NCBI GenBank assembly: GCA_004357005.1
Contig: SMWH01000011.1
Coordinates: forward strand, 1-7,988
Reading direction: 5' to 3'
Source of the DNA: Gammaproteobacteria bacterium
GTDB taxonomy: Bacteria; Pseudomonadota; Gammaproteobacteria; SMWH01
Length of the DNA stretch: 7,988 nt
The position numbers and the translations under genes are program-made. Shown here piece by piece: positions 1 through 5,281 of the stretch. The stretch's first letter is position 1. Each line of letters begins with the position of its first letter. The notes beneath the pieces are model-generated. The model made no database searches. It saw only the letters and a list, made by a program, of their open reading frames with translations, and had not been told where the DNA came from.

Positions 1-309
1 GCAGAACCCGCGCTGTCGTACCTCTGGCTCGATGTGGGGCTGGGGTATCACTTCGACGGGGACTACCCGGCTGCACAGGCCGCTTACTCCAAAGCGCTGG
101 AAGTTCCAGCGACCCGGGCGATGGCGATGTACCAGCTCGCCTGTACAAACGCGCTGCAGGGAAATATCGATGCCGCCATCAAGTGGCTGGGGTCCTCATT
201 AGACGCCGGTTTCGAGGAAGACGGTTATCTCATTAACGACAGCGACCTCGACGCGTTGCGCGAGGATCCGCGCTTTCAGGTGCTCCTGGCGACCCGTCAC
301 CTGCAATAA
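1..309 (+). CDS. TPR-repeat protein, C-terminal fragment (cut by left edge)
   Basis: The reading frame is open from base 1 (A-E-P-A-L-S-Y...) to TAA at 307-309, so the gene starts outside the window and only about 102 residues are visible. They contain a TPR-like helix pair (GYHFDGDYPAAQAAYSKALE) and a second one (YQLACTNALQGNIDAAIKWL). The tail then reads INDSDLDALREDPRFQVLL. This tail matches the end of the full-length TPR protein at 5282-6847 (HDSQLDNLRELPRFAALL) in pattern and position, so the two are probably relatives. Proteins with this ending often carry a TolB/FlgO-like, kinase or cyclase domain at the N-terminus, but that part is not visible here. The function is probably protein-protein interaction; the partner is unknown. 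It converges on the serine hydrolase gene with only 12 bases between the stop codons, and I see no terminator hairpin there. Confidence 0.85.
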   Translation, partial: AEPALSYLWLDVGLGYHFDGDYPAAQAAYSKALEVPATRAMAMYQLACTNALQGNIDAAIKWLGSSLDAGFEEDGYLINDSDLDALREDPRFQVLLATRHLQ

Positions 310-321
310 GCGCGAAACCGG

Positions 322-1585
322 CTAGTCGCCCACGCGTTTCATGGGCCAGACGTCGTCACCCCGTTTCCAATCCAGCCGCGTGACGGCGCCGGTTTCATCC
401 CGGACCGGCGTAATCACGCCATAGTCCTGGAGTGAGAACAAATCGCCGGACTGGGTTGGGATCAGGAGCCAGGCATCCATCCAGATCCCGTCATCGTCAA
501 CGCGCAGGGGTAGTTCGGTGCCGGGGCGTAGCTCATAACGGCCCGCAAGGCCGTCCACGTTGAACTGATCGGTGGCAACGAAGGTCGGCAGCATCGGTTG
601 TTTCACCGCTTTGCCGGCTGCCACATCCATGAGATTTGAGCGTAGCCACTCCACGGCGCCGCTTTGGAGATTGCCGACAAAGATCACCGTGCGATCGGTT
701 GCCATGTCGTATTGCACGAATGCGCGGTACCCGCCGGTTGATCCGTTCCAGTTCAGGTTCCCGTCGGCCAGGTGTGCGTCGCGTACCTTCTCACCGAGCT
801 GACCGGATACGAATGCCCGCGTCAAGGCGAGCAGATCAGGGGCGGAGGCGTATACGGAACCGGCACCGACCAGATAGGACAGGTCTTCTTCCGGCGCGCG
901 TCGCCAGCCTTTGGCCCCCAAGCAAATACGGTTGTGCCACGGCGTCGGGTACGCCAGTGGTGGCGTCCTGAGCGCCGCGCATTCCGGCGGGTCCGGTAAC
1001 GTATTCGGCGACCAGTTCCGCATAGCTTTTCGATGCGGCGATCTCGAGGACCCGGGCCAGCACCGAGTAACCGCCGGAACTGTAGGCTTCCCTGGCATCG
1101 GGTTCGAACAGGAGTTCCGTCTTCGCCGCAAGATCCGCCACTTCGGCCGCCGTGTAGCGGCGCGTGGTGTCGGCGCCATCTGTCACTATGTGGGGAATTT
1201 CCGAGCGGTGCTGCCACAAGTGTTGGATGGTGATGTCGTCGCCACGGGGAAAGTTCGGGAGATACTTGGACAGAGGATCGTCCACCGCCAGCAGGCCTTC
1301 GTCCAGCAGCCGCATCAGGATCACTTGCGTAATGAACTTGGTGATCGAAGCGATATTGAAAGCGGTATTCAGAGTGTTGGGTGCGCTGGCGTCGTAATCC
1401 GAGTAACCGAAAGCCTCGGCGAATACGATCTGATCGCCCTGCGCGATGAGTATGCTGCCGGACAGGTGCCCGGCCTCTGCGAAGGGCTCTATGTACCTGT
1501 TGACGTCCGGCGTTGAAGCGTGGGCACCGAGGGCGAACGAGCAGGCGCAAAAGCTGGCTGCGAGGCAAAGGTAGCGGGTTGTCAT
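322..1585 (-). pseudogene. Exported serine hydrolase, beta-lactamase/PBP4-like class C fold, frameshifted
   Basis: ATG at 1583-1585 follows GGAG with a 6-base gap. It opens a signal peptide (hydrophobic stretch, cleavage near AHA-S at residue 23). The catalytic SxxK motif is SITK at residues 80-83. The second motif, usually YxN, is Tyr-Ser-Ser at 168-170. The loop usually reading H-T-S-G-I-P is H-R-S-E-I-P. The frame then breaks: after Leu-Leu-Gly (residue 223) the family pattern continues in another frame (AKGWRRAPEEDL...AGSVYASAPDLL). Removing one G from the five-base run at 915-919 joins both halves into exactly 420 residues. The second half holds the GSTGG motif (about 281-285), where the family often has a His, and a C-terminal beta-rich accessory domain. 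Unrepaired, translation stops at 836 and loses the third motif. The family includes esterases, D-aminopeptidases and carboxypeptidases acting in the periplasm; the substrate cannot be told. The cause is either a read error or a real inactivating mutation. Confidence 0.85.
915..919. other. Frameshift site in C5/G5 homopolymer
   Basis: Five C's on the + strand (G5 in the gene). The N-terminal frame upstream and the C-terminal frame downstream of this run both match the serine hydrolase family. Deleting one base of the run restores a single frame with no other correction. I see no programmed-frameshift context: no following stop codon or recognisable stimulatory structure. Confidence 0.8.
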
Positions 1586-1829
1586 CAGGAGCTCCAGTTG
1601 GCTCGCTTAACAATGTATAGACGCATTGCAACAGGCACTGGTTAGCCTGATTTTTGCCACCTTCGGGTGTCTCAGGGATCAACGCCATCGGTCTCACAGG
1701 AAAGCACCGCGGCGTTGGCAGCGGCGAACGACGGTGGCGACCCACGCCACGATTGCCCTCAGTGCCACATGCGCGACACCTTATGACGCCGGGTCCCGGG
1801 GGTCGGCGCCAGCGTTTGCGTGGGGTCGC
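1586..1829. other. Intergenic spacer without a visible gene
   Basis: This 244-base stretch lies between the start of the serine hydrolase and the stop of the NYN gene. It should hold the serine hydrolase promoter. A TATACA hexamer on the minus strand (1614-1619) could be a -10 element, but I find no acceptable -35 at normal spacing. GC-rich inverted segments near 1790-1810 (GACGCCG/CGGCGCC) could help end NYN transcription, but they lack a T-run. Open frames crossing it lack family similarity and are antisense to NYN or the hydrolase. Confidence 0.5.
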
Positions 1830-2636
1830 TTATTCCTGGGCGATGCGGCGAATGATGTAACCGCCGGACCTTTCGTCCAGTTCCATGTCGAGCAGGCCGC
1901 GCGTCTGCATTTCCTCGAGCAATTTGCTGAAGGATGCGAAGCCGTAGTAGCTCTCGTTGAATCCGGGTTTGCGGCGCTTGAGTGCCTGTTTCACCATCGA
2001 GCCCCACACCCTCTCCTGGTCACCACGCTCGGCATCCAGTGCCGCGGCGGTCTCCAGCACCAGGTCCATGGCTTCCTGCATGCGCTGCTCTTCCTTGGTG
2101 GCGCCTTTTGTCCGGGTTTTCTTCGACTTGGTTGTCCGGCTCGGGGGCTTGCGCTGTTTTTTCTGGCGGACCAGATCATCGTAGAAGATGAATTCATCGC
2201 AATTGCTGATCAACAAGTCAGAAGTCGAGTTCTTGACGCCGACGCCGATGACGATCTTGGCGTTCTCGCGCAGCTTGCTGACCAGTGGCGAGAAATCCGA
2301 GTCACCGCTGATGATCACGAAGGTGTTGACATGCGACTTGGTGTAGCAGAGATCCAGGGCGTCCACGACCATGCGGATGTCGGCGGAGTTCTTGCCGGAT
2401 TGGCGGACATGGGGGATGTCAATGAGTTCGAACGCCGCCTCATGCATGGCTTTTTTGAAGTGTCGATACCGGTCCCAGTCGCAGTAGGCTTTCTTGACGA
2501 CGATACTGCCCTTGACCAGCAGGCGCTCCAGCACCTTGTTGATGTCGAAATCGGCGTACTTGGCGTCCTGGACACCGAGGGCGATATTCTCAAAATCACA
2601 AAACAGTGCGAGATTGTCGTCGTTTGCGGCGGCCAT
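1830..2636 (-). CDS. NYN-domain (LabA/DUF88-like) putative RNase with C-terminal LOTUS/OST-HTH-like domain
   Basis: The protein is 268 residues. The N-terminal NYN (PIN-like) domain spans about 8-155 and keeps the acidic metal-binding set: D14 in CDFEN, D86 and D92 in SADIRMVVDAL, and D112/D114 in SGDSDFSPL. This favours an active nuclease fold, probably acting on RNA. A lysine/arginine-rich linker (about 157-185) follows, which could bind nucleic acid. The last 80 residues (VWGSMVKQALKRRKPGFNES...FSKLLEEMQTRGLL...GGYIIRRI) match the LOTUS/OST-HTH winged-helix pattern, a fold associated with RNA (G-quadruplex) binding. The pairing is known in bacteria; the target RNA is not. I chose ATG at 2634-2636 because the conserved domain starts 8 residues later, although its Shine-Dalgarno site is weak. 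An in-frame GTG at 2670-2672 would add 12 residues of no clear character. It is transcribed alone or behind the small ORF at 2831-2974. The product should be cytoplasmic. Confidence 0.9.
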   Translation of the reverse strand: MAAANDDNLALFCDFENIALGVQDAKYADFDINKVLERLLVKGSIVVKKAYCDWDRYRHFKKAMHEAAFELIDIPHVRQSGKNSADIRMVVDALDLCYTKSHVNTFVIISGDSDFSPLVSKLRENAKIVIGVGVKNSTSDLLISNCDEFIFYDDLVRQKKQRKPPSRTTKSKKTRTKGATKEEQRMQEAMDLVLETAAALDAERGDQERVWGSMVKQALKRRKPGFNESYYGFASFSKLLEEMQTRGLLDMELDERSGGYIIRRIAQE

Positions 2637-2723
2637 GGTAGTGCGGGGCCCTCGGTGCCAGTGTGTGTGCACAGCTTAACCCACACGCGGGTACGCCCGC
2701 AGTCCGGATGAATGAAGCAGACC

Positions 2724-2738
2724 CCGCCCGTTGGGCGG
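2724..2738. repeat. Short GC-rich inverted repeat
   Basis: CCGCCC-GTT-GGGCGG is a perfect 6-bp stem with a 3-base loop. On the + strand a TTTT lies 7 bases downstream (2745-2748), but no + gene ends nearby. On the minus strand it falls in the NYN leader or promoter region. Confidence 0.4.
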
Positions 2739-2788
2739 CGACGATTTTGAGAGCGACTGGAAAAATGCTGGCCTGAGTGGCCCTGCCG

Positions 2789-2816
2789 AAGACCGACCCC
2801 GGTGAGGGCCGGCCTT
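2789..2816 (-). terminator. Probable hairpin after the small minus-strand ORF
   Basis: Read as minus-strand RNA, AAGGCCGGCCC and GGGUCGGUCUU form an 11-bp stem (nine Watson-Crick pairs and two G-U) around a 6-base loop. Read on the + strand the same two positions become A-C mismatches, so the structure favours minus transcripts. It lies 15 bases after the stop codon of the small membrane ORF. No U-run follows directly; the nearest is TTTTT about 23 bases on, so a canonical Rho-independent terminator is not proven. Confidence 0.45.
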
Positions 2817-2830
2817 CCAACCGGAACCGG

Positions 2831-2974
2831 CTAGTCTTTAACCGGGGCGGGTTCGGTGGCAGGCGCTTCCCTGATCATTCCCCGGCGCCTGTGATCCAGC
2901 AGCGCGATCCAGAGCAATACTGAAAAGGTGAGAGCAGAGGTGCCGATCCGGTACAGTTCTTCGCCGCTGGACAT
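2831..2974 (-). CDS. Probable small single-span membrane protein (47 aa)
   Basis: I do not recognise a family. From ATG at 2972-2974 the frame encodes 47 residues: a short acidic start (MSSGEEL), one hydrophobic segment (about YRIGTSALTFSVLLWIALL, residues 8-26), a positive cluster HRRR just after it, and a polar Pro/Ala-rich tail ending VKD. The layout fits a small inner-membrane protein with a cytoplasmic C-terminus. Codon choice resembles neighbouring genes. The ribosome site is weak (a GGCGG-like stretch). The frame stays open upstream to an alternative TTG at 3050-3052, giving 73 residues, so the start is uncertain. It is divergent from the GWG protein gene, and its stop codon is followed by a strong minus-strand hairpin, which supports a real transcript. 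A chance frame cannot be excluded. Confidence 0.45.
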   Translation of the reverse strand: MSSGEELYRIGTSALTFSVLLWIALLDHRRRGMIREAPATEPAPVKD

Positions 2975-3074
2975 CAAACCGCCGGCTGACTGGACGCTCA
3001 GTTCTTTGTGCAGCACGCGGCAGAGACGTCCCACCAGTTGTGATGCCTGCAACAGAGACCGGAAGCAAACGCCG

Positions 3075-3080
3075 TATACT
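3075..3080 (+). promoter_or_regulatory. Possible -10 element for the GWG-repeat gene
   Basis: TATACT matches the sigma-70 -10 consensus at five of six positions and lies 35 bases before the start codon at 3116. No good -35 is visible 16-18 bases upstream, so an activator or a different promoter may be used. Confidence 0.3.
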
Positions 3081-3105
3081 TGAGACCCTGATGTCGATTC
3101 CCAGC

Positions 3106-3111
3106 AGGAGG
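3106..3111 (+). promoter_or_regulatory. Ribosome binding site of the GWG-repeat gene
   Basis: A full AGGAGG lies four bases before ATG 3116-3118. Spacing is slightly short, but the match is perfect and the start is followed at once by a signal peptide, which fixes the start. Confidence 0.7.
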
Positions 3112-3115
3112 GATC

Positions 3116-4648
3116 ATGATCAATCGTCGCTTTGCTTTCTGTGTGCTTGCTTGTTTCCTGGCTGCCGCCGGGTCTGCATTGGCCGGCAGCCAGACTTTCG
3201 TTGAGCCGCTACGAACATCAGGTGCCGAAACGCCGTTCATGTTAGGAGGGGATTTGCTGGAGCACTTGGGGGCGTTCGAGACAGAAGTATCGCCGGCCCG
3301 CGAAAAGGGTGCGTTCATCCCCAGTCTTGGCAACTGGTTCGCTCCCTTGACCGTCGGTTGGGGTCTGGATATCCAGATCGTCGGCAACTTGCTGTTCGTG
3401 GTCTGGTTTACCTATCTGGCGGATGGTTCGCCCATCTGGTACGTGGTCGTCGGGGAACTGGACGGCATGGGCTGGACCGGAGATATCGATGTGTTTTCCT
3501 GGGACAGCAATACTCAGACCGCCGAGAACACCACCGTCGGATCCATGACCATCAACTGGTCGGACGAAGACAACGCGTCGGTATCCTGGACTCTCAATGG
3601 ACAGCCGGGGCAGGCCAACGTGACGTTTTCCCGGTTCAACCCGGACCCGGCCCTGGCCAATCTCACGGGGCACTACTTCCCGTTCTCGACACCCGGTTGG
3701 GGATTTACCCTGCTGACCCAGGGTGATGTGACGGTCCTGACGATCTACTTCTACAAAGACGGTGAACCCGTATGGGCCCAGGGCGTGTCAGGGACACCGG
3801 GATTCAATCACTTGATCACCTTGCTGCTGTTCAACGCGCCGTCTTTGTGTCCCAGTTGTCTGGGAACGCCGAAGGGGGACAACAATTTCACGACGGAACC
3901 GATTCAGGACATGGATGTGTTCTACAACCCCGACACGCCGGTCAACGTCATGATTCAGCAGCACGTGGCTCCTGTGAAAGGTGGACCACTGGGTCCGGAT
4001 CCGTTTGGCGATATCAATCTCGGTTTCAGCGCGGTCACGGCGCAATCGATTACTTCGGCCTATGCCGATGCTTTTGATCCGACTTACGCAGCTTTGCTGG
4101 ACATCGGTTTCGGCAGCGATTGCCTGCCCTTCGAATACGACATCGGAATCTTTGATATTCCGCCCATGGCCCTTGGGGTGACGCAAACTGCCTATGCATT
4201 GCTCGATCCCACAACCGGTGGCGGCCTGCCGGTCTACACGGATCAGAACTGCAGCTTTCCCTTTAACTTCGTCAACCCCTTTGCCAAGGGAGGACAAGAC
4301 GATGTGCAGTCTGAGATTCACGGTGTTGGAACAGGTGATGGGGGAGCCCAGATCACCTGGTCAGCGGAATTCATTGATCCCTTTGGCAAAGGCGATGAAA
4401 CCAGATTCCGCGAGGGGGTCGCCATGTATGGCTATGAGCAGTTGGCGTTCCAGGCCCAGGTGATCGTCGGCCTGGCGCTGTTCTATCACGGCGTGACGCG
4501 GTTCCAGTTCTTCAGATTCGGGAGCGGTCCGGTTTCCTACTACACCGAACCCGCCTATTTCATGCTTGCGTTGACTTACGCGGCAATTCTGCTGGATCCC
4601 TTTAACGGCGCGATGCTGTTTTTTCTGTTCGGTTCCTTTGCTGAATAG
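3116..4648 (+). CDS. Secreted protein with two GWG-type beta repeats and DPF motifs, function unknown
   Basis: The protein is 510 residues. Residues 1-23 are a clear Sec signal peptide (MINRR, hydrophobic core, cleavage at ALA-G), with no lipobox. Two related segments follow. The first, from residue 72, reads GNWFAP...VGWGLDIQ...LFVVWFTYLADGSPIWYVVV. The second, from residue 182, reads NLTGHYFPF..PGWGFTLL...VLTIYFYKDGEPVWAQGV. This pattern (aromatic start, G-W-G, a Y-x-x-D/K-G turn, then W) recurs in many secreted proteobacterial proteins without known function and suggests beta-sheet units. Downstream, four D/N-P-F motifs occur at 295, 387, 421 and 494, two of them followed by [AG]-K-G. The last 50 residues are hydrophobic and aromatic, compatible with outer-membrane or hydrophobic-surface association, but I see no named anchor. 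Four cysteines lie in the mature part: two in the CPSC pair after the second repeat, then one each in GSDCLP and QNCSF. It has its own ribosome site and a terminator. Confidence 0.85.
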   Translation: MINRRFAFCVLACFLAAAGSALAGSQTFVEPLRTSGAETPFMLGGDLLEHLGAFETEVSPAREKGAFIPSLGNWFAPLTVGWGLDIQIVGNLLFVVWFTYLADGSPIWYVVVGELDGMGWTGDIDVFSWDSNTQTAENTTVGSMTINWSDEDNASVSWTLNGQPGQANVTFSRFNPDPALANLTGHYFPFSTPGWGFTLLTQGDVTVLTIYFYKDGEPVWAQGVSGTPGFNHLITLLLFNAPSLCPSCLGTPKGDNNFTTEPIQDMDVFYNPDTPVNVMIQQHVAPVKGGPLGPDPFGDINLGFSAVTAQSITSAYADAFDPTYAALLDIGFGSDCLPFEYDIGIFDIPPMALGVTQTAYALLDPTTGGGLPVYTDQNCSFPFNFVNPFAKGGQDDVQSEIHGVGTGDGGAQITWSAEFIDPFGKGDETRFREGVAMYGYEQLAFQAQVIVGLALFYHGVTRFQFFRFGSGPVSYYTEPAYFMLALTYAAILLDPFNGAMLFFLFGSFAE

Positions 4649-4674
4649 CCGCGCCTGGTATTCATGTACCGAGT

Positions 4675-4696
4675 GACGGGCCCTGGTGGGCCCGTC
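4675..4696 (+). terminator. Hairpin terminator between convergent genes
   Basis: GACGGGCCC-TGGT-GGGCCCGTC is a perfect 9-bp stem with a 4-base loop, followed on the + strand by CTTGTTT (4697-4703). It begins 27 bases after the stop of the GWG gene. The stop codon of the convergent minus-strand gene sits 7 bases beyond, so the hairpin may also act in that direction, although no T-run follows there. Confidence 0.75.
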
Positions 4697-4702
4697 CTTG
4701 TT

Positions 4703-5128
4703 TCAGTAATACAGGTATTCGACGATGTAACGGCTGCCCGGGACGATGTAGGGGTTGCCATAGTGATCAAAGCACTGGTTGCCGCCGATCCGTGCCTTGT
4801 GACCGTCCCAGTAATCGATTTTGTAAACGGACTTGCAGCCTCCCGAGTAATAACCGCTGCGGCCCACGTTACCGCCACCATAGGCGCGACCGTAAGAATA
4901 GGAGGACCGCCGGTGCCCACCGTATCCATAGCGGCTCTTGTGCCCATAGCTCCCGGGCCGGTAACCGTAGCCATAGGAATAGGAAGACCCATGGTGGCTC
5001 CCGTGGTGTCCATGATGGGAATTGCCGTATGTGTAACCGTGATGGGCCTGGCCGGACGCGCTGGCCGCTGTTGCAAAAACCAGACCCACGGTTGCGAGTG
5101 ATGCAAGAATCAACAACCTGAATGACAT
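4703..5128 (-). CDS. Small exported His/Gly/Tyr/Ser-rich protein with conserved-looking C-terminal domain
   Basis: The protein is 141 residues and starts at ATG 5126-5128, seven bases after AGGAG (5136-5140 on the + strand). Residues 1-24 form a signal peptide (core LLILASLATVGLVFATA, cleavage near ASA-S). Residues 29-93 are low complexity: a His-rich part (HH, HHGHHGSHH; ten His between 29 and 72) and Tyr/Gly/Ser runs of the YSYGYGY and YGYGG type. Residues 97-141 are ordinary in composition, with Cys98 and Cys119 that could form a disulfide and the ordered stretch DYWDGHKARIGG...DHYGNPYIVPGSRY. The His cluster could bind metal such as zinc, copper or nickel; this is inference from composition only. 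I do not recognise a named family. It stands alone between a shared terminator region and a spacer with a prominent inverted repeat, so it is probably transcribed as a single gene. Confidence 0.8.
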   Translation of the reverse strand: MSFRLLILASLATVGLVFATAASASGQAHHGYTYGNSHHGHHGSHHGSSYSYGYGYRPGSYGHKSRYGYGGHRRSSYSYGRAYGGGNVGRSGYYSGGCKSVYKIDYWDGHKARIGGNQCFDHYGNPYIVPGSRYIVEYLYY

Positions 5129-5163
5129 GTCAAAACTCCTGTTGGTCCATCAACTGGAGCATG

Positions 5164-5169
5164 ATTATG
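5164..5169 (-). promoter_or_regulatory. Possible -10 element for the His-rich protein gene
   Basis: CATAAT on the minus strand matches TATAAT at five of six positions and would start RNA about 28 bases before the start codon. No good -35 stands 17 bases upstream; that position falls within the inverted repeat at 5173-5198, as expected for a regulated promoter. Confidence 0.35.
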
Positions 5170-5172
5170 GTT

Positions 5173-5198
5173 CATTCATGCTGAACCCAGCATGAATG
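5173..5198. promoter_or_regulatory. Perfect 11-bp inverted repeat, candidate operator or leader hairpin
   Basis: CATTCATGCTG-AACC-CAGCATGAATG is a perfect 11-bp inverted repeat with a 4-base centre. It is about 45 bases upstream of the His-rich protein start, at the -35 region of the possible promoter. Neither strand has a T-run after it, so an operator is more likely than a terminator for the TPR gene, whose stop is 84 bases away. Confidence 0.5.
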
Positions 5199-5201
5199 CC
5201 C

Positions 5202-5214
5202 GTTCAGCTTGAAC
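5202..5214. repeat. Second short inverted repeat GTTCA-GCT-TGAAC
   Basis: Five-base arms around a 3-base centre. Its right arm extends to TGAACC, the same hexamer as at 5182-5187, and the complement GGTTCA occurs at 5169-5174, so this spacer holds several copies of one element. Confidence 0.4.
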
Positions 5215-5281
5215 CGGTCCACGGATAACTCGACAGTCAGGATAACCGGTGCGCCTGAGTGCGCGCGGGTCGTCGTGCCTG

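Larger units (their letters stand above)
2637..2830. other. Hairpin-rich spacer upstream of NYN gene
   Basis: This 194-base spacer sits between two minus-strand genes and contains three inverted repeats: 2687-2691/2696-2700 (GCGGG/CCCGC), 2724-2729/2733-2738 (CCGCCC/GGGCGG) and the long one at 2789-2816. The NYN promoter should lie here, but I could not identify a convincing -35/-10 pair. No supported coding frame crosses it. Confidence 0.45.

Noticed and set aside
316..327. 12-base exact repeat AACCGGCTAGTC, also at 2826-2837, at the stop codons of two minus-strand genes
   Set aside because: A 12-base match is expected by chance about once or more in a window of this size, and no longer similarity surrounds it.
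915..919. Programmed ribosomal frameshift in the serine hydrolase
   Set aside because: The family is not known for it, and no stop codon, rare-codon pause or clear downstream structure is seen; error or mutation is simpler.
911..1516. 201-codon + frame opposite the serine hydrolase
   Set aside because: It lies antisense to a gene with recognisable catalytic motifs and has no recognisable protein features.
1626..2711. Long open frame on the + strand (361 codons) opposite the NYN gene
   Set aside because: It is antisense to a clear NYN-LOTUS gene, shows no family pattern and has no good ribosome site; the openness follows from codon bias on the other strand.
1830..3052. NYN protein plus small membrane protein as a two-gene defence or toxin-antitoxin system
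   Set aside because: They are separated by about 195 bases with a probable terminator between them, and neither shows toxin or antitoxin features; the pairing is not supported.
4664..5101. + frame of 145 codons opposite the His-rich gene, rich in Val/Ala/Ile
   Set aside because: The composition is what antisense reading of His/Tyr/Gly repeats gives. The minus-strand gene has a signal peptide and a good ribosome site; this one has neither.
5173..5198. Rho-independent terminator of the TPR gene
   Set aside because: The stem is strong, but no T-run follows on the minus strand and it sits at a promoter-like position; operator or leader structure fits better.
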